Part shown: piece after piece, positions 47,393 to 58,865 of the stretch
Layout of the letters: the number at the start of each line of letters is the position of its first letter
How positions within the stretch are numbered: the stretch's first letter is position 1
DNA from: Rheum nobile
Lineage: Eukaryota > Streptophyta > Magnoliopsida > Caryophyllales > Polygonaceae
Direction: 5' to 3'
NCBI GenBank assembly: GCA_027886185.1
Contig: WOAB01000040.1
Span: 3,844,001-3,908,000 of the forward strand
Length of the DNA: 64,000 bases
Position numbers and translations under genes: made by a program
The notes under the pieces: generated by a model
Seen by the model: only the letters and a program-made list of their open reading frames with translations
Database searches by the model: none
What the model was told of the DNA's origin: nothing

Positions 47393-48242
47393 TGATGCGA
47401 ACAACCCCTGGGCGATGTCGCGATGTAGGATCTTGACTCCTCAAGCTAGGTTGAATCTTCTCCTCCGTAACCAAAGTGATGGCTTTCCTAGGGTTAAAGA
47501 GATAACCCTTTCTAACGCGTCAAAGAGATGACGAAGAGGTCAAAGAGATGACCTTGAGTACCGAAGAGACGGTGAATTATTTGCTCGAAGCGACGAGCTA
47601 CGGGATAGGTTGATCCGGAGATCGAAGGGTTGACGTTAGGATTCAAGGAAGGAGCATACTCAACTTCTAAGGAGCGAACTCAACTTGTAAACTAAAATCC
47701 AACGTAAAGAATACAAACTAGGGTTTCAAGTGTTTAAATAGGTCAAATAAAATAACATAAAATAATATTTAAATTGTTCAGCAAACGAAGAGACGACGAA
47801 GCGAAAACGCTGATGCGGGCCGCGACTCGGTCCAGAACTCGGCCGAGTTCTGGGCCGAGTTGTTGTCTGTAAATGCACTTGAGCAGCAACGGAAAATCGC
47901 CGACAACTCGGTCCAGAACTCGGTCGAGTTCTGGGCCGAGTTCTTCACTGTAGCAGCAACTCGGTTGGGCATGGCAATTTCGTCGACAACTCGGTTTTGA
48001 CCATCTTCTTGTTGGAATCTTGATCCGACGTAAACTATGAAGTTGTAGATCTTTGAATCAGCCTTCCAACGCATCTTGAATCATCACGAGATCAATTTTC
48101 TAGCCATATTTATGGCCGTTTTACCGAAGACTGTCCAGAACCAAATCGACAGTTCAATTCCGAACTTGCACAAGACTTCACCCTTTGCTTGAGCCTTTTC
48201 CTTGGAGGTCTTTGATTAAGTCTCACATGCATGTTGCTATCA
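47393..48242 (-). repeat. 3' LTR of element A'
   Basis: It contains repeated ACTCGGTCCAGAACTCGG-like words at 47820-47990, including a perfect 22-bp palindrome at 47832-47853 built on GAACTCGGCCGAGTTC. The polypurine tract (reverse of ATCTCCCCTTCTTGG) follows. Confidence 0.93.
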
Positions 48243-49363
48243 ATCTCCCCTTCTTGGCTGCGAAGCGTCCCCGCTTCGTCCTCGTCGCCAGAAGCAGGAG
48301 GCGTATAAGGAGAAAGATCAGCGACGTTGAACGTAGAATGTGCACCATAGTCATCGAGTATAGGGGTCAATCCCTCGGGTAGCACATCCCCAAAGTCATG
48401 CAAAAGAGAAGTCACGGTAGGGGGTAAATCAACATGATCTTTAACAGTTAAAAGACACGCGAAAGGAAAATGTAAAAAGCAAGGAAGACGTCCCTGAATC
48501 ATTGGAGAGACATCCCGGGACCGAGCTAAGAGAAGTCGGTTCTCGCATTTGCCTGGAATGTCGGGTAGTGGAGGTGTCTCAAACGTAAAGTACGGGATCA
48601 CCTTTGGAGGGATGATGTTGTGGTAACTCCCACCATCTATGATCACGCTAAAAGAAGCACCCTGGACCGCACACTTAGTATGAAACAAATTGTCACGTTG
48701 GTCAAGGAAGGTACCTTCCTTGGCGTTAAGAACGCGGCATGAGACCAAGCTAAGGGGCATGTTGCTTTGCTCATCCATAGAGCTGCATATGTAGTTGTCC
48801 AACTCCTCCTCTTCCTCCTCCTCCTCATCGTCGTAGGTGTCAAAAACCGGGCCGGCTTCGTAGGTGTCCTCGTCAAAAGACTCGTAGCCGGAGGTATTCG
48901 AGAAGAGGACATTGATAGGAGGACCCTTGCGGTCCATTGGCCGGCTGGTTGTGGCCGGGGGGTTCAACATTGGGTCAGCCGTGGGCAACCCGGAATCACT
49001 CAAGGCCCGACGAAGGAGGGCAAGCTTGGCATCCTGCACGGCGAGTCGGCGGTTTAGTTCTTCACTCCGTGCACGAAGTGCGACATATCGCTCAAAGACG
49101 GAGTCCATGTGTCCGGGGCTGCGGTTGCCCGTAGAACGAGAGGTGCATGTGGTCGGCACGTCCATAGAACCTATACGCAGCATACACCACAAGAAGTAAG
49201 TTGCACCAAGCAAAAGAAACAAGTCCAAGCCAAGTCCTTGTCTCAAAAGTGACCCAAGAAATTTTCCGCAGGGCGTACTAATTTGGGTTGCTCGTGAGGA
49301 GGGAGAGGCTTGAACGTAAGGCAAGAAAACAAGAGCTAGCAATTCAAATCCCAAACAACACAC
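48110..49363 (-). pseudogene. Element A' polyprotein remnant: gag-like start, retropepsin-like motif, pol tail
   Basis: The 417-codon frame has a coiled-coil-like part (RARSEELNRRLAVQDAKLAL), an acidic stretch of repeated Glu, then a retropepsin-like VIIDGGSYHNI. LLHDFGDVLPEGL looks like the segment just before a gypsy reverse transcriptase. It jumps directly to HSTFNVADLSPY, the typical end of a gypsy pol after integrase, so reverse transcriptase, RNase H and integrase are deleted in frame. The last part lies in the LTR. It is open, so a protein could be made, but the element cannot copy itself. The Asp-Gly-Gly in place of Asp-Ser/Thr-Gly may reduce protease activity. Confidence 0.75.
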
Positions 49364-50098
49364 AAGTTTCCAAGTGCAAGCAAATCAAATCAAGTTTCTC
49401 AGGGTTAATCACAAGAGAGCTGAAAATTTCTAATTGCCCGTTTTTTACTCCGAGTTGCATAGAGACATGGAAGATGAGAAGATGGAGTATGACCGTATGG
49501 TGCGTTCTCTGCCTAATTTTTGAAGGCTTCCGTCTTCCCATCCCTTTGTTTGATTAATGGAAGGTGATAATAGTATGTTTGTTTTCGATTTTTGTACGGT
49601 CAAACCTTTTTTTTTTCTTTTTTTTTTTGACTTGATATGATTGCGAATCAAGAAAGAAAGAACCACACAAAGCGAGTGCAGGAAAAGAAAGAAGAGACAA
49701 GCAACTAGCAGGGAAGGAATCAACAACGAACCTAGCAATTAAACCAAAGATGAAGCAAGACGAGATCAACAAGAACAAGGAAACAAATATGCAATCAAAG
49801 GAAACAAGAATTGCTAGAGGGTATATTGTAGGAGTGGGGAACAAGTAAACAAAACCTAGATGAAATTAGGGTTTGGTCGTGAAGGTGAAGGAGGCGACGG
49901 CGGATGGTGGTGGTGGTGTTTGACGTTGGTGGTGGGGATCGGCGGTGGTGGCGAACGGTGGTGGTGGGGATCGGCGGTGGTTGCGAACGGTGGTGGTGGT
50001 GGTAGAAAAAAAAATTCTAGGGTTTGCTAGCGGAAGAATTTCAAGAATCACAAAAGAGAGAAGAATAAACTTAGCTTGGAAAAGGCTCTGATGCCAGT
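49364..50098 (-). other. Element A' leader and primer binding site
   Basis: GGCTCTGATGCCA at 50084-50096 is the complement of TGGCATCAGAGCC, an initiator tRNA-Met type primer site two bases from the LTR. The leader has a T-rich run at 49608-49628 and GGTGGTGGT repeats at 49903-50000. No reliable gene. Confidence 0.8.
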
Positions 50099-50948
50099 TG
50101 ATGCGAACAACCCCTGGGCGATGTCGCGATGTAGGATCTTGACTCCTCAAGCTAGGTTGAATCTTCTCCTCCGTAACCAAAGTGATGGCTTTCCTAGGGT
50201 TAAAGAGATAACCCTTTCTAACGCGTCAAAGAGATGACGAAGAGGTCAAAGAGATGACCTTGAATACCGAAGAGACGGTGAATGATTTGCTCGAAGCGAC
50301 GAGCTACGGGATAGGTTGATCCGGAGATCGAAGGGTTGACGTTAGGATTCAAGGAAGGAGCGTACTCAACTTCTAAGGAGCGAACTCAACTTGTAAACTA
50401 AAATCCAACGTAAAGAATACAAACTAGGGTTTCAAGTGTTTAAATAGGTCAAATAAAATAACATAAAATAATATTTAAATTGTTCAGCAAACGAAGAGAC
50501 GACGAAGCGAAAACGCTGATGCGGGCCGTGACTCGGTCTAGAACTCGGCCGAGTTCTGGGCCGAGTTGTTGTCTGTAAATGCACTCGAGCAGCAACGGAA
50601 AATCACCGACAACTCGGTCCAGAACTCGGTCGAGTTCTGGGCCGAGTTCTTCACTGTAGCAGCAACTCGGTTGGGCACGGCAGTTTCGTCGACAACTCGA
50701 TTTTGACCATCTTCTTGTTGGAATCTTGGTCCGACGTAAACTATGAAGTTGCAGATCTTTGAATCAGCCTTCCAACGCATCTTGAATCATCACGAGATCA
50801 ATTTTGTAGCCATAGTTATGGCCGTTTTACCGAAGACTGTCCAGAACCAAATCGACAGTTCAATTCCGAACTTGCACAAGACTTCACCCTTTGCTTGAGC
50901 CTTTTCCTTGGAGGTCTTTGATTAAGTCTCACATGCATGTTGCTATCA
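50099..50948 (-). repeat. 5' LTR of element A'
   Basis: Near-identical copy of 47393-48242. Confidence 0.93.
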
Positions 50949-51432
50949 AACTTGGTAATCCTATAGATGAATTATGAACAGAGAGCACAAGATTCATTTA
51001 CACAAATCTCCCGAGCGTTCACACCAAATTATTCGGAGATTACAACGCTAGGATACCAACTCAGGAAGTACATACTTGATACCTTCGAGGGGACTTCTAG
51101 GTCCTCCAACCTCGAAATATCTCTGAAAAACAGGGAAATCTAACATTACTAGAAATGATAGAATCATCTCGGCACCTTCCGAGTCCTTTCAAAAGAATAG
51201 ACAAACACCTATGTCTTACAACAACAACAAGAAATTAGTCTTTCTAGATATAGAGGTAACTCTCATACCTCTCATATTAGACTAAAGAAGGCACGACTAT
51301 GAACGGTGATATTTCAAATTCTTTTCATTTTGAAAATTCAGAGCCTCCGAAAACATTTCTAAATTTAAAACGAGTAAATGGTTTATGAAATCCCAAACCC
51401 GTTTTAAAAACTTTCGGCTCTGATACCAAATC
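50949..51432 (-). other. Element C leader with primer binding site
   Basis: Primer site GGCTCTGATACCA at 51416-51428, four bases from the LTR. No coding content. Confidence 0.8.
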
Positions 51433-53859
51433 TGTAACACCCCCAAATTTTAACCCATTTGGAAAGGTATTACCGCCAGTGACCTCGGTTTCCACACCGA
51501 AGCCACCCTAGGCTTTACCATTGAAACACAATTCATAAAGAACAATTATGATACAAAATTACCATAACTTTTATTTAAAACATAGTCGCGGAATTTCAAC
51601 ACAATTCCAAATGCGACAAAATACAGAGTTATTACAATACAGCGGAAGACTTAAAATAATTTACAAGAGTATTGACTTCAGTAGTCAACGCCCAAAGATC
51701 GTAGCCTAATTAAAACATTTTCAAATACCGTTCATGTTCATAGTCGATCTAGCCTTCATGGGTCCTCGACTCATCTGATGTGCCGAATCGACCGGATGAC
51801 ACCAGCCAACCATGCAGAGAACAATTACGGTTGGTTAGTCTAATGAAAGAATATACAAGGGTATAAAACAGAGTGGTTCGAAGCAGTCATATTAGGTTAG
51901 ACTCATCGCTTCTCGAATAATAACCGATGACGATAGTCAACCATCATACTCCTACTGGAATATATCAAAAGGCATGAATTAGAGAAGATCCTGGAGACCG
52001 AGTCTCGCGGCAATCAACCCAAAAGAAGACTCCAATGAATTGAGTCTTATCGAAAAGCATGACAAATGTTGGGGAACATAAATAATTTCATACAAGCGTT
52101 TAAAAACGACTTGATGTTTCGGTTCACGACCAACCTCACCGCTTAACGCGAATCCAGATTGGAAAGAGAACGGTACTCTGATCAAAGTCAAGACGAGCTT
52201 TCCTAGCTGCACTACACTTAGTTGCACTACTCGCCCAAGGTATATGAATCATGTGCTACGGCGGCACTTATCTTATTTAATTCCAAAACGCGCATCACGT
52301 TATAGGCTTTTAAAATCTCATCCTCGCGGATATTGAGATATAGAGTAGGGATTAAATCCCAGAGAGTGGCACCAGCTGTGTGCACCTTCCCTGTACACGG
52401 ACAGGGAATGGTCATGACCAAAGAGAAGTATTGGGGCCTGGACATCCCATCCACTTGGTTATAAAGAAACGACTAGTACTCACAAGGAGATACCAAGTAG
52501 CGTTCCTGCGAATACTCGTTCTAGCTAAACAGTTCAGAACTGTCCAAAATCATATCAAAGCCATCAAGGCCAACATCATAGATATATTTCAATCTAGATA
52601 TATATATATAATAGCGTTGTTCTAGCAGATATACAACCTATTATAATATCCATTTTAATTTCCAAAACAGTTTCACAAAACCGTTCCCAGACAAGAACAA
52701 TAATCATCCCAAATTAATTAACAATTAAACAATTGATAATTAATGGAAATATGGAATGATGAGCAAGAGCGAACCGCCACTTGCCTGGAGTAGATTCGGC
52801 GATGAATCTAGACGAGACGACTACCGAAGATATCCTTTCCAAGGATATGGCTTAAGCTTCAGATAGCTCCAACGGATTACGAGTCCACACGCGATCCAGC
52901 GAATCACGTTCTAACGCTCGAATAATTTCGGGTTAAATTTGGACTGGAAGGGGAATTGGGCTTTACGGCCCATCAGGGAATTAACAAAGGAGGGGGATGG
53001 GGCCCACTTCCTATTCTTGCTTCTTCAACCTCCCAATTCAACGACAACAGCAGCACAACTCCAACAATGGAGCTCGGCATCGGCTTCGCCGGGGAGGATC
53101 TCTCTGCCTCGTCGCCGGTGGCTCGCCTTTGTCAGGAAGAAGCGGCAACGGTGGAGCAGCACAACAGCCCCATGACAGCAGCCACCACGCACAACAACGA
53201 ACACTGCAGCAGACAGGGGAGGGACGACGAAGCGAACGGCGGTCCGGTTCGGGTCGAGCTTGCCGGAGGAGACGACGACTGGGTGGCTCGCCGGAGGAAG
53301 AGGCGGTGAACAGGGATATGGTCCAGCGGAAGCTCGCCGAGAGAGATGAAGAGAGGAAGAGGCAAAATTGGAGTTTGGTGCCTCTGCACCTTTGCTGATA
53401 TTTGAAGCAAATCACCAATTGATGTGAGGAACCATATAAGCCCACGTATAACCACGCATAACCCCAAGTTCCAATTCCAATACACGTAGCTTCTGATTCT
53501 TGATGTGAGGATACGTAGCTCCTCTTTACAGATACTTCATCAAATCTAATTTGATTTGAGTTGATCTTTGCTGAAATTCAATCCGAATTTCAAGTCGGCT
53601 TCATTTCCCAAGTTCTGATGATGAGGAATATAAGCTACACGTAGCTTTGATATGAGTTTTAAACCCCGGAAATTATATATTTTTATCCAAACAAATATTC
53701 TAAGTCCCGAAAATACATTGAATGTATTTTATACCACTCAAGAAATTATTTCGGAGATCATGGATGTTACGGAAAATCCGAACTCCACTGAAAGCGAAAT
53801 AATTAATTAGAACGAAGGTTGGAAAAATTACCCAAATATCCTTACTAAAAATAAGGGGT
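51433..53859 (-). repeat. 5' LTR of element C, terminally trimmed
   Basis: Copy of 43193-45623 with scattered substitutions. It ends at GGGGT and passes directly into copia D gag. Confidence 0.9.
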
Positions 53860-54260
53860 CCTAATTCGGACCAAATTAGATGTGCAGTTCGACAAAAGGA
53901 ATTGATTGCACGATCTCTTTCTTGACAGAATGAAAGAGCCATGTGATGATCATATTGTTATATCGCTCTTAGTGTGAACATAAAGGACAATCAAGAGGAG
54001 GCTTTCGACATGAACCAGTCACAAATCCCAATTTGTTCTTCGCAATTATAGAATTCTATGCAGATCGCTATCCATTACAATTAATTTCGCTCATCCAAGA
54101 GCTCAGTAGAAAGTGTGTGATTTGGATTTTCATAACGGTGTAAGAACAATTCGTCCCAAGGATCGAGATTGTCGACTGGAAATCGACAATTCCATGGATT
54201 AATTGGTGGAGTTTGATTCAAAATATGAGGAGTATAAGTGTTTGAGGTAGGGAGAACCAT
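53860..54260 (-). pseudogene. copia D gag, N-terminal part
   Basis: From ATG 54260 the minus strand reads NTYTPHILNQTPPINPWNCR and on to NPNHTLSTELLDE. After stops and shifts it continues with NKLGFVTGSCRKPP and FCRTAHLIWSELG, which joins RTKMYQIQRDL beyond element C. Stops (for example near 54080) show decay. Confidence 0.8.
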
Positions 54261-54278
54261 GATTCTAGCCTGATAACC

Positions 54279-54501
54279 TGTGAAATTTGTTGTAATCGAT
54301 TCAAGGAAGAAGAAGAAGAACAGAATACTCCATTGAAATTGTTTTGAATAAATCAGCTACAAAGCTTAATGATTACACTATCTATGCAAGCTATTTAAAG
54401 CAGCGAGCTAACCAGAGGGAGAGAGAGTACATTGACACGTCACCCTTTTAACAAACTCTAATTAACTCACTTAACAACTTTCTATGCAATAGAGTGTAAT
54501 A
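54279..54501 (-). repeat. 5' LTR of copia element D (223 bp)
   Basis: Partner of 39062-39281; its end has mutated to TGTAATA. GCCTGATAACCT next to it is a degenerate initiator-Met primer site. Confidence 0.88.
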
Positions 54502-56645
54502 GAAGAGAGCAAATGTCGCATGCTAATTTTTTATCTTGGTCGAAACTGTCACATGTTAATTGAAGGTTCATCTGATGTATTCTCCTTATTTATTTTAAAT
54601 GACCATACAATCAATAAGGAATTTGTGTCAAATGGACCCAAAAGGCTGAACTTTTGAAATCTGGATGTAATCACCTCATGGCATTTTTATCGTTACTTGA
54701 CTATAGTTTGACCACTCCAATTGGGCCAAAAATTACATTTTAGTTTGACGTAAACACTGGAGTAGTACATTTGTGTAATCCTGCATCTTAGAGTTTGTCG
54801 GATGATGAAATGCAAACTAGCTAAAGATTCAGAGATTACAAGTCACCAGTTTTTTATTTTGAAGTGGGTGATGCACTGGAATATGATGCCAATTAAGGGG
54901 CGTTTGGTATATATATCTTGATATCAAGTATGGGTGTGAATATGAGCATATGGCACATACTACCTATATCTTGTATTTTGTATATCAGTATATGGATATC
55001 AATTGATATCTTTGATATCCTCATATCCTAATTTTCACCCTTTTCTTATACCAAATTTTGCTAGGGTATAACTCATATCTCTTCTCCCCCTCCCCATCTG
55101 CTTCTAAAAAATTTCATTTCTTCTACCTTCCTTGTTCTTCCTTCTCCTCCAACAATGCCATAGTTGCTTCTCCAAGCTCTTCACGCTCGCTCATGGGAAA
55201 TTGGCCAGATCTTCAGCACATTGTCGACCCCAATTTGTCTCTCCCTATTTCACTCTCAACTTTATCTCTTTCTTCAAGGTAAAATGTCCTTATTTTTAGA
55301 TCTAGGGTTTACTTGTTAATTTTTGGTGTAAATCTGCTGCTTGTTTCATACATGTGAGATCAACAACGAGGTTAAGGCACGGTGTTGAAACAAGCCGAGT
55401 ATAGAAAATTTGTTGCTTGTTTATCAATCCAAATTTTGTTTGTTTGTGCGGTGCTACTTGTTTATGAATCCAAATTTTGTTTGTTTGTGCGATGTTGCTT
55501 GTTTATCAATCCAAATTTTGTTATACAAATATGTTGCTTCATATATGTTTAGGTATGGTGTTGGTTGTTTCTTTTAGACAAATTTGCTCCTTGTTTATTT
55601 GTAGATCCAAAATTGATATAGTTAGCATGCTTTGTATAGGTTTAGCTTAATTGGTTGAATTCGTATAGGTTTATTCGTATACAAAATTGTTTATTGGTTG
55701 GCATTTATAGTCAGCTTAATCTACTGCTTTGTGTTTTGGGGAGAAAAGATCAACCGACCTAAATCGCCTTAGACGGGGTAACAAGTCGATCGGATAGAAT
55801 ACGATAAATCCAAACCAAATGAACAATCAACTACGTACGAAATAAGAGCAAGATTATGCAATGATATATTGATGATAAGGATGAGACAAAGTGTAGCTTA
55901 TCCTCTAGGTGCAAGAGATCAGGTCTTGTCCGACCGGCTAATCTAGCATCCGATCTTTGGTGGTCGAGCGTTGTTGCCAAAAGTGCTAAACGTGAACAAG
56001 TAGGTTAGCAAGCTTTGTGAGAGTTGTGATAATGAGTATTGACGTGTCCCTTCGTAGCCCTTTCATGCCTTTTTTAACGGATCCTTCTCTTCGTCGGTCT
56101 TGTTACCGTTACCATGAGATCTTTCACTTAATTCCTGAGCATAATCTTCGGGATCTTGTATTTAAGGAGGCCTCTAATTCGTATTTGAATCGGCTGCTGT
56201 TTGCTGAAGAACAAGCCGTTTATGGCTTGGGCGGAATTTCCGGGATCGGTCGGGCTTGTGCGTTGATAAGCATCCGACGCTCTTCTTCAAACTCCTTGGC
56301 CCATTTTTTAGGTGAGATGGCCCAATCTGTTAGGCAATGCATTTTGGGCCCAACAATAGCCCTAAGTCATTTTGGACTCAAGGCAGCTAGGGGCGGGAGT
56401 CAAAACGACTTGCCACATGCACGATCTCCACCATCCGTTTGGGCGCGACAGGCGAGGGCTAACGCGGTGACGATCGCGCGGCGTGATGGGACGTCCTGCT
56501 CTTCTAGCCTTCCCTCCATAAATTCGAAGCAGGCTTGATGATTTCCTTTCATTTTCTTTCTCCGACTTTCTCTGTTCTTCACTTCCGTAGGTTTTCAAGG
56601 TTTCCCAAAATTTCTTTCCGATTTCCCCCTTTCTCTATACTGGAC
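54502..56645. other. Intergenic DNA and possible LTR/UTR of the gypsy element
   Basis: 54897-55060 starts GGGGCGTTTGGTATATA and has CTTATACCAAATTTTGC at its end, with GATATC-rich inverted words between: a possible MITE with poor ends. 55070-55280 has an unrecognised Ser-rich frame. 55745-56645 may include the 3' LTR of the gypsy element, but I could not fix its borders because the other LTR is outside the window. Confidence 0.35.
55414..55521 (+). repeat. 41-bp tandem repeat, about 2.6 copies
   Basis: GCTTGTTTATCAATCCAAAT-like units start at about 55414, 55455 and 55496, spaced 41 bp, followed by TTTGTTTGTTTGTGCG. Confidence 0.8.
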
Positions 56646-58082
56646 ATGGTTTCTAGTAGTTCCGCCGAATCATCCGCCACTCGCTCGAACTCGAGCAAGA
56701 ACGAAGCCCCCCCCCCCTTTTCCTGCTAAAGGAGGGTGACTCTCTAACAAGGACTCTAACGGAGGCAGAACTGGAACAAATCCTTCAATTCGAAGGCTTT
56801 CCTCCTGAGACGGTTGCGAGATTGCCGTACCCGGACGAGAGGGTCGATGCTCGATATGAGGGATGGGTCTGCTTTTATGACTATCCATTTTGGATAGGGC
56901 ATAAGTTCTCGTTCACTCCCCTTGTTCGAGACTTCTTGGCGACTCTGGCGCTTGTGCCGTGTCGAGTTATGCCACAAGCATGGCGGATCCTTAGAGTTTT
57001 GGATCTGTTGAACTTACAGTCTGGGGTTGGTTTCAACTTTGACGCTTTGTGGTATAACTACTCCTTGGGGTCAAAAAGCTCTTTTCGAGTCCAACTACGC
57101 AGGCGTCAGGGTCGGAAGCCCTTGGTGGCCAATCTTGATGTGAACGACCGTGGATGGGGGTCGGAGTTTTTCTTCGTCGAGCGATCGTCTCTGGAGAAGG
57201 GGGATGACTGTTCGTTTATCCTGACGGAGTGGCGGGTCGAGAGTATGTATCTTTCTCTGATTTCCGCTTGTCAGACATGTTTTAACTTTTTGCTTACCTC
57301 TTCTTTTTTGTAGTCCTTGAAGCTGGAGATTTGGAGGTGGATGCTAAATAGAAGGGCCTGACTAACATCATTCTTGGGATCCCGTTGTCGGAATGGAAGT
57401 TTGTGAACGCCAACCTGTTGTCCGTTGCTCTCACAACTTAAGATGTTATGTCGACTCCATCGTCATCTCATGTTAAGTGTAAGTTTTTTGTTTGAATCAT
57501 GTGTTTTCCAGACTTTTCAGTTTCTCTTGGGTGCTTATTCCGGCGTGAAGGAGATGGTTGCTAAAGACGAGGACAGGGCTGCTAAGTCAGAGTCCGGCGT
57601 CTTTGAAGACCAAGGTAAAAGGGGCTGAAAGTCGCTTGAAGGACACTAAGCGCCGCTTTGCTAGGGAGTTGAAAACTTGCCAAGATAAGTTGGAGAATTG
57701 TCGGAAGGAGCTTAGCGAGAGTTAGGGCAGTGTTGAAGAGAGGGTCAAGCAGGCCAGAATTGATGTTGGTCGGGTTGCAGGCAACGTGGGTGCCTTTTAT
57801 GCGTTAAAGTCGCGTGTTGAAATGATTGAGGAGTTCGAGGAGGGTAAACATGAGGCCTGGGATATGAAGACAGAGAAGGAGAACATGGATACCCTGTTTC
57901 CTAAGGGGAATCCAGGTTCGGAGTTGTTCCAGGTGGCTGGTGTTGAAGAGGAGTCTCCGGATGAGAGTGCTGGTGAAGACGAGATTCGTTCCAGTGACAT
58001 CACTCCTAACGTACCGATCGAGCCCCAGCCGTCCTCCGACCCGACTCCTAATGAAGGTAATGATGCGACTCCTGACCCTTGA
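56646..58082 (+). pseudogene. Antisense extra gene of the gypsy element (Transposase_28-like), spliced
   Basis: It lies on the opposite strand to gag-pol. ATG at 56646 opens a Ser-rich start. A 12-C run at 56707-56718 shifts the frame, after which GDSLTRTLTEAELEQILQFE and EGWVCFYDYPFWIGHKFSFT match the family called putative gypsy-type transposon. Likely introns are 57252-57313 (GTATGT to TTGTAG) and one ending near 57511. Stops follow LEVDAK near 57350 and at about 57440. The last exons encode a Lys/Glu-rich coiled coil and an acidic Pro-rich tail, stopping at 58080-58082. The function is unknown even in relatives. Confidence 0.72.
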
Positions 58083-58112
58083 CTTTTTCTCTTCGTGAAT
58101 GATTTGTGGTCC

Positions 58113-58320
58113 CACCTGTGTGTGCGTGAAATATTTTCTGGCTTGGTGACCCGTCTACCATCACGGGTCGCAAAAAATGTTGTTTAAGGATGTTTGAAGT
58201 CCTACCTGTGTGTAGGCAGGCAATCTGTTTTGACGACCTATCCACCATCGCGGGTCATAAGAATGTTATGACGAGACAAAGTTGTGGCGACCTGTCCACC
58301 ATCGCGGGTCGCATAAAATG
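58113..58320 (+). repeat. Degenerate tandem repeats downstream of the gypsy pol
   Basis: ACCATCGCGGGTC-like hairpin cores recur at about 58148, 58234 and 58289 (GACCYGTCYACCATCRCGGG), and CCTGTGTGTG words at about 58118 and 58204. Tandem repeats in this place are typical of Tat-type elements. Confidence 0.7.
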
Positions 58321-58865
58321 TAAAAGAATTGGAATTTCTTTCATTTTATATTAGTAAGGGGAGCCAAAATTTTCGGCGTATTTTGCTTTACAAAAGATTG
58401 CTTTTGTTCTTTGTTTGTCTGCTTGTCAAATCCTTTTTGGTAAAAGCGGTTGCGATGTCTTGTCTTGCCCGTGTACTTCATCGAGTAGGGTTTTCCATGT
58501 CGTGTAAGAAAAGAGAGGCATGCAAATGTGTATGTTTCGTTTTGTTTAGTCATGACTCGTGTTATGCCGAGGAGGAAAGAAATACATTTTATTGCATAAA
58601 TGTAATAAGGTATTGACCTTATGTGTTGTATAAGGCAGGCGGTGTGCCGACGTGCCTCTGGTATTCATCTCCTCGTGTTCCGATCGATCGTGTAGATGTA
58701 ATGTAAGCGCTTTTTGTGTGTGAATGGATCCAGTTTGACTTTGTGTTTCCCTGTACTCATGGTTATAAAAGTATATCCTTGCTGGACGTAAGCGTTGGGT
58801 TCATGAAATAGAGTCGAGTTGTAATGACAAATAATATGTAAAAAATCGATGGGGTTCTTGCGTCT

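Larger units (their letters stand above)
47393..50948 (-). mobile_element. LTR element A' (gypsy-derived, internally deleted), nested in C
   Basis: LTRs 47393-48242 and 50099-50948 (850 bp each) start TGATGCGAAC and end GTTGCTATCA. The target duplication AACTT is at 47388-47392 and 50949-50953. The primer site lies at 50084-50096 and the minus-strand frame 49363-48243 joins gag-like, protease-like and pol-end sequence. The two LTRs are nearly identical, so insertion was recent. Confidence 0.95.
43193..53859 (-). mobile_element. LTR element C (relative of B), nested in copia D and split by element A'
   Basis: LTRs 43193-45623 (2431 bp) and 51433-53859 (2427 bp) start TGTAACACCCCC. The left copy ends GGGGTATTACA, while the right copy stops at GGGGT, so its last six bases and the target duplication were lost. 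The interior without A' is about 2.25 kb and has no polymerase domain. Primer site GGCTCTGATACCA at 51416-51428 gives minus orientation. Interior blocks (AGTTTCGACCCCGAAACTTG) are shared with element B. Confidence 0.9.
39062..54501 (-). mobile_element. Ty1/copia element D (minus strand), split by element C
   Basis: LTRs 39062-39281 and 54279-54501 start TGTGAAAT and end near TGTTACA, with target duplication GAAGA at 39057-39061 and 54502-54506. Gag begins at 54260 on the minus strand, is cut at 53860 and resumes at 43192; protease, integrase, reverse transcriptase and RNase H follow down to 39277. The LTRs differ more than those of element B, so it is older. The polypurine tract is the reverse of ACCCCTGC next to the left LTR. 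Confidence 0.93.

Noticed and set aside
56017..56538. 173-codon frame as a host gene
   Set aside because: No recognisable domain, lies where the gypsy 3' LTR is expected, and a splice-like AG/GT disrupts it; left unassigned.
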